A stretch of 64,000 nt of DNA from NCBI GenBank assembly GCA_014695195.1, contig JACJNW010000041.1:1-64000 (forward strand), in the 5' to 3' direction. Of the stretch, positions 7,919 to 13,840 are shown in pieces. A program made the position numbers and the translations under genes. The stretch is from Cyanobacteria bacterium FACHB-DQ100 (GTDB lineage Bacteria > Cyanobacteriota > Cyanobacteriia > Leptolyngbyales > Leptolyngbyaceae). Each line of letters begins with the position of its first letter. The stretch's first letter is position 1. The notes below the pieces were generated by a model that had not been told where the DNA came from, did not search any database, and saw nothing but the letters and a program-made list of their open reading frames with translations.

Positions 7919-8317
7919 ATGTATCAGCACTACAAATCGGTTTGGTTTAGCTCTTTGAAGGCGGAACCGAGACGCTACCGGGTGCCCCTGAGCCGTTCAA
8001 TCGAGCAGTATTTGGCGCGAAGTGGCGGCGACGAGAATTATCACTACATGCGAAGTTCCGAACGTACGCATTATTGCCGCGCAGAGCTAGCGATCGCAAA
8101 TGGAACGCCGCCAAGCAAGCGACCACAAGGCTACGCCGAAAACCTCTTGACCGGCGAAGTCAGACCCATCTGGAACATAAATCAGGTTCGGCGGCAGAAG
8201 ATTTCAGGCGGCGATCATTACAAAATGCCGGCTTTTGTGGCAGGGAAGATCCCTGAGCTTCACGGCTGGAGATATCTGAGACATAACCCCTTTCAGAATG
8301 AGCCGCAGCAGACTTGA
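7919..8317 (+). CDS. Element-encoded hypothetical protein
   Basis: A 132-residue, basic, aromatic-rich protein (YQHYKSVWFSSLK, DENYHYMRSSERTHY, LHGWRYLRHNPF), family not recognised. It has no signal peptide or membrane segment. Its composition suggests nucleic-acid contact, but no known fold is evident. The ATG has no clear Shine-Dalgarno sequence, and the frame is open for only 13 codons upstream. It is one of the few plus-strand genes of the element, framed by hairpins at 7755 and 8341, and contains a HIP1 octamer, so it shares the host base signature. Confidence 0.45.
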   Translation: MYQHYKSVWFSSLKAEPRRYRVPLSRSIEQYLARSGGDENYHYMRSSERTHYCRAELAIANGTPPSKRPQGYAENLLTGEVRPIWNINQVRRQKISGGDHYKMPAFVAGKIPELHGWRYLRHNPFQNEPQQT

Positions 8318-8340
8318 TTCGGAACGGCTGTACGTTTCAT

Positions 8341-8380
8341 CGCGCTGATTGAGGTCTAATTACCTCGTTCAGCGCGTTTT
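8341..8380 (+). terminator. Rho-independent terminator
   Basis: CGCGCTGA and TCAGCGCG pair, with an inner GAGGT/ACCTC stem, followed by TTTT. It lies 23 bases after the gene at 7919-8317. Confidence 0.75.
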
Positions 8381-8529
8381 CTGTCATAGCGGGCGCGGGG
8401 TTTGTTAGCAGATGATCGAGCGCGGGTCTTCGTGAACAAGTCGCGGGGTTTGGGGCGGCATGGGGGCGTGAAAAACACTACCCCCCATAGGATCAAAACC
8501 TCGAAAACGCCTACCCAGTAAGAATTGAT

Positions 8530-8581
8530 ATACCCCACCGGTTCCCCTAAATCAGCCAAAAACAGGGAACCGGTGGGGTAT
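8530..8581. repeat. 17-bp perfect-stem inverted repeat after the polymerase gene
   Basis: Arms 8530-8546 (ATACCCCACCGGTTCCC) and 8565-8581 pair without mismatch over an 18-base loop. It lies 24 bases past the polymerase stop, but no T-run follows on the minus strand. Each arm carries one CCGGTT/AACCGG hexamer, the same unit as the phased arrays at 6.3-6.6 kb. It could be a terminator, a cruciform or an origin element. Confidence 0.7.
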
Positions 8582-8605
8582 CGAATTAGCGCCGAAAATC
8601 CTCTT

Positions 8606-11410
8606 TTATCTGGAGAGTTCGTCTGCGTTCATCGCTCTAACGACTGCGGAAATTCCGTATTTACGAGCGCGCTCGAAGAACTCGACTGGTTTACCATGAT
8701 TCTCCGCTTTGCGACTGTTGCGACGCTCGTAGTCCTTGATTTTTAGAATCGGAATGTGCGTGTTGTTAAAACGTGCCGTCCGAGTCTCGATAATTTCATC
8801 TCCGGGATGTTGGTCTACGATGTGCGTGTAGCCGTTAGTCGATTTCTGTGCGATTGTCCAGGCTGTGAGCGAGAGGAAATACTGCTCGTTGTATTCCATC
8901 TCCTCTGGAAAATCGTCCGTACCATCTAGGATGTTTGTCAAGAGCTTGAACGTCGGGTGTGATTTCAGCTCCGCGTTCGGGCCCTTCTGCGTGCTGAAGT
9001 CCTTGTTCCCGCGACTTTTGAAAACATCTCCGTAATTGATGGTTCTAAAGGCATAGTCGCCCTTTTTGAAGTACGCCATTGCGGTAGAAGTGTTTTGAAC
9101 TTTGTGCTCGATGTCGAATGGGAAACTCAATCCGTAACGCTCCCAGAATTTGTCGATGTGGTCTTTGGCGGTTGCGTTTAGAAACTTACCGAGTTCCTCC
9201 TTTTCGTAATCATCGATTTCTTTAGCGTCCTGTAAGGTGCTGTATCTCTCTTTGACCTCGGCTATCCACTGCTCCCAAGTCGTGCCGTCTGGTAGGCCTG
9301 CTAGGGGTGCTACCGTCCGGGTGTAGTTCCTATTGTCCTTCCAGTTGGAAATGTCTGCGAAGGTGTTAAAACCTGGTTGTTTCGCGTTCGGTTTTAGATA
9401 AGCAACCGACAGTGGAGAATAGCCGCCGCCGTCTGTGATGGATTGGACTGTGTGAAGTGATTTGTTCATCATCCAGGCTCCTAACCGTGCGCGGGCTGTG
9501 ATGTTGTTCGCGAGGATTGTGTTCCCAACCTCGAAGTATGGAGATGCGATCACGCCGTAGGTCGTGTTGATGAATAGCTTCAGTGTTTCTTGGTATGCCA
9601 TTTCACCGTTATCTTTTGCTCGTCTGCGCTCGGTTACAAGAAGACCTGTGAAGTCTTCCATCGATAATCCGACCCATTTCCGCGTGCGGTCGTCCTTGTT
9701 ATTGCCGTGTCTGTTATCAATAACGGTACGTTCACCCTCGTCTTGTAGGGCGTGATCGACCCATTCATCCAACGTGTCGATTTGATCAGACTTCGCATAA
9801 AACGCGCCCGCTTGAACCTCTAGATCGAGCCAGGATTTCTTCTCTCTGTCTGCCGATACCCGGTTGATTGCGTTCAGAATGTCTGACGTGATGATGCCGT
9901 TTTCGATCTGTGTTTGGCAGAGTAGAAAATCACCGGGGATATGTGAGACCTCGGTTCGCTGCTCTACTCCGTCACCCCTTTCGTAGTCTTCGTCCTTCAA
10001 GCTTCTAATCTTCTGTGCCGATACATCCTTTGAGAAGATTAAATCTTGTCTGAATGGTAATTTGCCTGAGACGACGATGTGCCAAAGGTTAGGGACGAGT
10101 TCACTTTCATATCGGGTGAGAAACTCTCTGACTGTCATTGGCTTCTCTTCGTCGTACTGCGAGATCACGGTTGGTAATCCGATCGGGTATGTAAACGATC
10201 TGAGTGCCTCTCCATAGCAGCTATTCATATCGATATCGAGTGCGACTCCAGTAACTCTGTACTTCGTGGAGAGTTCGTTATTACAACGTCCGCCCTGGAC
10301 TAATGCCAAGAAAACGCTGGAGTCTGATTGCTTAGCGAAGTATTGGACTCCGGCTTGACCGAGTGCCGTGTGAAGGAAGGATTTGGAGTTGATAATCGCT
10401 TTGAGATCATTTTGAAGTTCTTTGCGCTCTAGATCCGCGCTCGTTTTGATTTCACGTCGCAGTTTGTTTAAGTTCTCTCGGGTCTTCCGGTAGTTTTTTG
10501 CCCCGCTATTCAGAATACCTAGCTTTTTGAGGGCGAAGTCGAATGCTTGCTTATTCGAGGCTTGGTTGCGGATATGGGTGTATAGAACCTCGGATGTGAG
10601 GGTTCCTACGGTCTGCGCGATGGTATCTTCTGTAAACCAATCCTCTTCGGGGATTCCGAGTGTCTCCTGTACCTTGCGTACCAGTTTGACGTACTCTTCA
10701 AAGATGCTGACGAGCGCGGTTGTATCTCCCATTGCGTAGCGTAGGAATGTTTCTGGATGCTTGACCAGCGCTTCGTCCATGCGACATTTGTAATCGTCTA
10801 GTTCGTGCTTGTCTGCCATTTCGACCCCTACTGCGGCTGTTAGTTGTGCGAGTCCTTTCGCTGCCCAGCCTGCTAGGTCGTGAATGGAGATTTGATTACC
10901 TTCTCCGATCGTTAGCGGGCCTTTGCGGTTCTTGATTCCGCGCATCTTCACGAGTTGCTTGTTGGTGTAATAATACTCCGCTTGTTTCTTGCCAAAAGCG
11001 TATCTCAAGTCGCGAGCTGAGAAGAACATCAAAAGGCGGATTCGGCAATTCTGTAGGTTCAGTCGAATCAATAGGTCTTCCAGCGTTCCGTCGTCTAGGT
11101 TGCTCCACGGAATCAGCTCGATTCCCAGTGCGAAAGCGTACTGCTCTAAATAAGTGAAATACTCTTCTTGGACGTAAACGAATTGTCTGCCGCTTTCATG
11201 GTGGTAATACTGCACGGTTAGAGCTTCTGAGATGTCGACTTGACAGCCGGCTTTCTTCAGAGATACCGTGAGTTTAGAGTGCCATTCTGCGTCTAACGCG
11301 ATTGTGTGGGCTGTGTTTGTGTCCTGATCTTCCTCTGTCTGCGCGCTTGTTGAAGCTAGGCAATCGCTTACTGTAGAAGGAAAATCGAGAATTTGATCGA
11401 GAGTGTCCAT
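8606..11410 (-). CDS. Family-B-like DNA polymerase with 3'-5' exonuclease domain
   Basis: A 934-residue protein. N-terminal DEDD-type exonuclease motifs: LDAEW (D40, E42), SARDLR (D134), and YAMGD (Y225, D229). The linker motif QGGR (372-375) matches the YxGG element between exonuclease and polymerase domains. Polymerase motif A is DIDMNSCYG (D394), motif B is KLFINTTYG (K611, Y618), and a KKGDY stretch (782-786) matches the KxY motif. Motif C is unusual: SITDGG around D660 instead of YxDTDS, so only one of the two usual aspartates is clear. The two-helix insertions and length suit mobile-element or phage PolB, including protein-primed or primer-independent types; which type cannot be told here. 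It lies 154 bases downstream of an RHH gene on the same strand and probably replicates the element. Confidence 0.75.
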   Translation of the reverse strand: MDTLDQILDFPSTVSDCLASTSAQTEEDQDTNTAHTIALDAEWHSKLTVSLKKAGCQVDISEALTVQYYHHESGRQFVYVQEEYFTYLEQYAFALGIELIPWSNLDDGTLEDLLIRLNLQNCRIRLLMFFSARDLRYAFGKKQAEYYYTNKQLVKMRGIKNRKGPLTIGEGNQISIHDLAGWAAKGLAQLTAAVGVEMADKHELDDYKCRMDEALVKHPETFLRYAMGDTTALVSIFEEYVKLVRKVQETLGIPEEDWFTEDTIAQTVGTLTSEVLYTHIRNQASNKQAFDFALKKLGILNSGAKNYRKTRENLNKLRREIKTSADLERKELQNDLKAIINSKSFLHTALGQAGVQYFAKQSDSSVFLALVQGGRCNNELSTKYRVTGVALDIDMNSCYGEALRSFTYPIGLPTVISQYDEEKPMTVREFLTRYESELVPNLWHIVVSGKLPFRQDLIFSKDVSAQKIRSLKDEDYERGDGVEQRTEVSHIPGDFLLCQTQIENGIITSDILNAINRVSADREKKSWLDLEVQAGAFYAKSDQIDTLDEWVDHALQDEGERTVIDNRHGNNKDDRTRKWVGLSMEDFTGLLVTERRRAKDNGEMAYQETLKLFINTTYGVIASPYFEVGNTILANNITARARLGAWMMNKSLHTVQSITDGGGYSPLSVAYLKPNAKQPGFNTFADISNWKDNRNYTRTVAPLAGLPDGTTWEQWIAEVKERYSTLQDAKEIDDYEKEELGKFLNATAKDHIDKFWERYGLSFPFDIEHKVQNTSTAMAYFKKGDYAFRTINYGDVFKSRGNKDFSTQKGPNAELKSHPTFKLLTNILDGTDDFPEEMEYNEQYFLSLTAWTIAQKSTNGYTHIVDQHPGDEIIETRTARFNNTHIPILKIKDYERRNSRKAENHGKPVEFFERARKYGISAVVRAMNADELSR

Positions 11411-11420
11411 GTGCTATAAT
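11393..11420 (+). promoter_or_regulatory. Putative antisense promoter over the polymerase start
   Basis: TTGATC (11393-11398) and a perfect TATAAT (11415-11420) are separated by 16 bases. The promoter points away from the polymerase gene on the opposite strand, and its -35 box lies inside the first codons of that gene. Confidence 0.45.
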
Positions 11421-11426
11421 TGCCTT

Positions 11427-11545
11427 AGATTTGCTTAGTTTTTTGTCGTCAATTCCGTGTTGGTCTAAAGTCGGATGGAGTTGAGTGTCAATGGAACTTA
11501 ATCGAGAATCAAAGCCCTGTGAGTTTGCACCTCGCGGGGTTTTTT
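11427..11545 (+). ncRNA. Candidate counter-transcribed RNA of the polymerase leader
   Basis: A transcript of about 119 nt is predicted from the promoter at 11393-11420 to the T-run at 11540-11545. It contains no sizeable open frame and is fully complementary to the 5' leader of the polymerase mRNA. The position between an RHH gene and a replication gene matches the antisense RNA of pMV158-type plasmids. No expression evidence exists here. Confidence 0.35.
11511..11545 (+). terminator. Plus-strand terminator in the RHH-polymerase gap
   Basis: The stem AAAGCCCTGTGAG/CTCGCGGGGTTTT uses G-U wobbles that pair only in plus-strand RNA; the minus-strand copy would have A-C mismatches. Six T residues follow on the plus strand. 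No annotated plus-strand gene ends here, which is why a short RNA is proposed. Confidence 0.6.
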
Positions 11546-11564
11546 ACATTTCAGAGTCCGAAGT

Positions 11565-11786
11565 CTATCTTTCCGTATCTTGAATGCTCGCAAGTGCGCT
11601 TTCGAGTCCTGGCGCATCGAGCGCGCGGCTCAATCTTTCAAGCAGTTCAGTTCGGGTAATACCAAGCTGATCCGCCTTCTTGCCCAGTAGGTCGAAGCAG
11701 GTCTGTGTGAGTGGAAAACTCCGCCTTATCTTCACTTCGCCCCAGGTGGTTAAGGGAGTGCCTTTCGTGCCTCTCGGTCTTGCCAT
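11565..11786 (-). CDS. Ribbon-helix-helix regulator, CopG-like position
   Basis: A 73-residue protein with a basic N-terminus (MARPRGTKG), a beta-strand segment (EVKIRRSFPL) and two helices (CFDLLGKKADQLG, TRTELLERLSRAL), as in RHH/CopG-type repressors. AAGGA precedes the ATG. The promoter at 11805-11846 carries a palindrome over its -10 region, suggesting autoregulation. Downstream on the same strand comes the polymerase gene, and the only hairpin in between is oriented for the opposite strand, so the two genes may be co-transcribed. By position, it is likely a copy-number repressor of the polymerase; this is inference. Confidence 0.6.
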   Translation of the reverse strand: MARPRGTKGTPLTTWGEVKIRRSFPLTQTCFDLLGKKADQLGITRTELLERLSRALDAPGLESALASIQDTER

Positions 11787-11804
11787 TGCTTCCTTTAGAT
11801 CAAC

Positions 11805-11846
11805 TATACTATGATTAATAGTATATCACAGCTAAACTACTGTCAA
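11805..11846 (-). promoter_or_regulatory. Promoter with palindromic operator for the RHH gene
   Basis: On the minus strand a consensus TTGACA (11841-11846) is followed after 15 or 17 bases by TATACT or TACTAT. The palindrome TATACTAT/ATAGTATA (11805-11825, 5-base centre) covers the -10 box, so a bound repressor would block RNA polymerase. Confidence 0.6.
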
Positions 11847-11888
11847 CATTAGATTTCAAGTCCGCACACAATCCAACCCTGCACAAAC

Positions 11889-11924
11889 AAAAGCCGCTCA
11901 CCCATCAACCGGGAGCGGCTTTTT
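11889..11924. terminator. Bidirectional terminator
   Basis: AAAAGCCGCTC(A)CCC and GGGAGCGGCTTTT pair with one bulged A around a 7-base loop. A- and T-runs flank it. It insulates the RHH-polymerase unit from the gene at 11971. Confidence 0.8.
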
Positions 11925-11970
11925 AATGATCGAATTTGTCCCGCTGAAATTCTGAGGAGGAGATTTAACG

Positions 11971-12333
11971 ATGGAGTATCAAGCCGAAGCGATTGAGATT
12001 CTGCAACAAGCGATTACCATTCTTGAGCGGACTGAATCGCTGCTGAATCGGATTGAATCTGAGTATTTGCAATCAGCAAATCAGGAATGGATTAATAAAC
12101 ACGCCGCCGCGCGTATCGTAAATAAACACTGGCAAACCTTGTGGCAATGGACAAAAGACGATAGCCGAGGTTTGATCGAGGGAATCCATTGGCAGAATGA
12201 TGGACGGGAAATCGTTCACCACGCAGAACTTCTCAAGGATTGGTATCGTAATCGTCATGACCCGAACACGCACTTGTTAGTGGTTGAACAATTCCAAAAA
12301 GCGCGCCAGCCTAAACGCAAACGTGCTTCCTAA
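11971..12333 (+). CDS. Small DNA-binding-like protein, candidate excisionase
   Basis: A 120-residue protein with a strong ribosome-binding site (AGGAGGAG). The N-terminus is a helix of about 45 residues (EAIEILQQAITILERTESLL), followed by a region resembling a helix-turn-helix or winged helix (WINKHAAARIVNKHWQTLWQWTKDD, then GIHWQNDGREIVHHAELLKDWY) and a basic tail (RQPKRKRAS). It converges on the integrase gene, and the two stop codons overlap by 4 bases. Small basic winged-helix proteins beside an integrase are often recombination directionality factors, hence the candidate role. No close family was recognised. Confidence 0.45.
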   Translation: MEYQAEAIEILQQAITILERTESLLNRIESEYLQSANQEWINKHAAARIVNKHWQTLWQWTKDDSRGLIEGIHWQNDGREIVHHAELLKDWYRNRHDPNTHLLVVEQFQKARQPKRKRAS

Positions 12334-13469
12334 CTCTCTAAGATATCGGGCATCTGAATCTCACTCACATTATTCAAGTAACTCTCCTTCAGCGTACGCG
12401 GGTCGTGACGGGTAATGAGCGAGACCTGCTCAATTGTCATTTTGTGATCGTAAACCGCCGTATTCACGAAGCTTTTTCTTAATGTGTATGGGCGACGATA
12501 ATCAATCTCCAACTTCTCTAAGATTACTTTCCAGGCTCGCCGGTAGAACGTTTTTGCGTTGATGTTGGAGCCTCGCCGACTGGGGAACACCAAATCTTCT
12601 GGAGCAGCATCCATCGGTCTTCTTCTCCATAACAATTCGCTCAGTCGCGGCGGTAAGGGAAAACTTCCGGCATGATTTGTTTTGGTCGCCTTCCGCACGT
12701 TACGCACCGTGATACTTTCGCCAATCCAAACTGTTGTCAGGTCATCGTTAAAATGTTTCCACTGCAAAGCGATGACCTCTCCGGTTCGCGCGCCGACCGA
12801 CAAAAAGAATTCTACAAAATCAGCATAATAGCTGTATTCAGAATCGACCCTGAATCCCTGAATGATTCGCTTGAGTTCTTGCGCTGTAAACGGTTTCTCT
12901 CCCTGCGTCGGTGCGACCTTAATCCCCGTGTGTACATCTCTCCACGGATTTTCGGCATCAATGATCTTCTTTTCCGACCCCCATGACCACAGCGATTTCA
13001 TCATGCCAATCCGTTCGCGTAACGTGGACTGAGCCAACGATTCAGCTAAGAAATCCCGAAACCGCGCCGCGGTTAATTCATCGACTGAATTGACCGACTT
13101 GCTCTTAAAGAACTCTGCCACTTGATTCCCCAGCGCGCGGTATTTAATCAGCGTGTCCTCAAAAACATTCTGCACATCCCGCTTATGCGAGACCCATTTC
13201 TCAAATAACTCAACTACCGTGATCGCGCTCAGTCGCGCTGTTCCAGTGTATTTTTTCAACGTCGGATCAAATTGCCGCGAATGTAAATCCGCCTCAATCG
13301 CCGTGGCTTTGGCTTTCGCTAATTTAAGATTCGTATCGGTTTCGGGAAGTCCTAATGCTAAATAATATCGCTGCCCGTGTCCGCCTAATGTTCGAGTCCA
13401 TGTCCAAATTAACTTTAGCCGCCCTTTGACGACATGAACCTGTACCGTTCCCGCTGAACTTTTCGGCAT
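12330..13469 (-). CDS. Tyrosine recombinase / phage-type integrase
   Basis: A 379-residue protein with a full tyrosine-recombinase catalytic set: R228 in GARTGEVIALQW, K263 in KATKTNHAG, R331 in YTLRKSF (Tyr replaces the usual His of HxxR), H355 in LITRHDP, and the nucleophile Y364 in LKESYLNN. Residues 1-70 look like an arm-type DNA-binding domain, and residues about 85-190 form the core-binding domain. GGAG precedes the ATG. The gene starts 190 bases from the 3' end of tRNA-Pro, with TTGTGATC-type repeats between, the usual arrangement for an integrase next to its attachment site. It should catalyse integration and excision of the 4.6-13.7 kb element. Confidence 0.9.
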   Translation of the reverse strand: MPKSSAGTVQVHVVKGRLKLIWTWTRTLGGHGQRYYLALGLPETDTNLKLAKAKATAIEADLHSRQFDPTLKKYTGTARLSAITVVELFEKWVSHKRDVQNVFEDTLIKYRALGNQVAEFFKSKSVNSVDELTAARFRDFLAESLAQSTLRERIGMMKSLWSWGSEKKIIDAENPWRDVHTGIKVAPTQGEKPFTAQELKRIIQGFRVDSEYSYYADFVEFFLSVGARTGEVIALQWKHFNDDLTTVWIGESITVRNVRKATKTNHAGSFPLPPRLSELLWRRRPMDAAPEDLVFPSRRGSNINAKTFYRRAWKVILEKLEIDYRRPYTLRKSFVNTAVYDHKMTIEQVSLITRHDPRTLKESYLNNVSEIQMPDILES

Positions 13470-13481
13470 CCTCAGTCTCCA

Positions 13482-13613
13482 GATTGTGATCCAATTTTTG
13501 AGGGGCTTTAATTGCGATCGCGATCACAATCGTGCAGCATCAAACGCCTAAGATCAAGGAAAATCGTACAAGATCTCACAGCGGCTCACTGCTGCAACAC
13601 GACAGGATCACAA
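13482..13613. repeat. TTGTGATC repeats between integrase and tRNA, possible arm sites
   Basis: GATTGTGATC (13482-13491), its inverted copy GATCACAATC (13522-13531) and GATCACAA (13606-13613) lie between the integrase start and the tRNA. Such repeats are typical of arm-type sites for an integrase or its directionality factor. They could also repress the integrase promoter. Confidence 0.45.
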
Positions 13614-13618
13614 AAGAT

Positions 13619-13652
13619 AAAAGGGCTGAAAGCCTTAGCCTTCAACCCTTTT
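13619..13652 (-). terminator. Terminator of tRNA-Pro
   Basis: Read on the minus strand, AAAAGGGTTGAAGGC and GCTTTCAGCCCTTTT pair with two G-U wobbles. It lies 7 bases beyond the tRNA 3' end. If the tRNA end is the junction, this terminator is supplied by the element side. Confidence 0.7.
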
Positions 13653-13658
13653 ATTTAA

Positions 13659-13732
13659 TCGGAGCGGCGGGATTTGAACCCACGACCCCTACTACCCCAA
13701 AGTAGTGCGCTACCAAGCTGCGCTACGCCCCG
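13659..13732 (-). tRNA. trnP-GGG: tRNA-Pro (anticodon GGG)
   Basis: Cloverleaf on the minus strand: acceptor CGGGGCG/CGCTCCG plus discriminator A, D arm GCGC/GCGC, anticodon stem CTACT/AGTAG around TTGGGGT (anticodon GGG), and T arm GTGGG TTCAAAT CCCGC. No CCA is encoded. The tRNA is intact; its 3' half faces the integrase and is the likely attachment site. Confidence 0.9.
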
Positions 13733-13840
13733 ATGTGTTTTCCGCCGATTTGAGCGGCATTGCCAATAGTAGCACATCTGCAGTCAGATTTAAACGACAA
13801 ATTTTAGAACCATAAAAGCCCTATTTCTCCCCAAAACTTT

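Larger units (their letters stand above)
4597..13659. mobile_element. Putative integrative element with PolB-like polymerase and tyrosine recombinase at tRNA-Pro
   Basis: This block combines mobility and replication genes unlike its surroundings: a tyrosine recombinase (12330-13469) whose promoter side faces a tRNA-Pro 3' end, an Xis-like small protein, a family-B-like DNA polymerase, two RHH regulators, a GIY-YIG protein, phased hexamer arrays, and unknown short genes each closed by a strong hairpin. Integration at a tRNA 3' end is common for tyrosine recombinases, and polymerase plus recombinase is the pairing that defines pipolins. The right border is inferred at the tRNA. The left border is not defined: no duplicated tRNA 3' end was found, so 4597 is just the outermost gene that seems to belong. 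No relaxase, transfer or capsid gene is visible. Confidence 0.6.

Noticed and set aside
8356-8559. Minus-strand frame of 67 codons with a hydrophobic stretch
   Set aside because: It would start at TTG inside the loop of the 8530-8581 hairpin and end within the 8341-8380 terminator, with no start signal.
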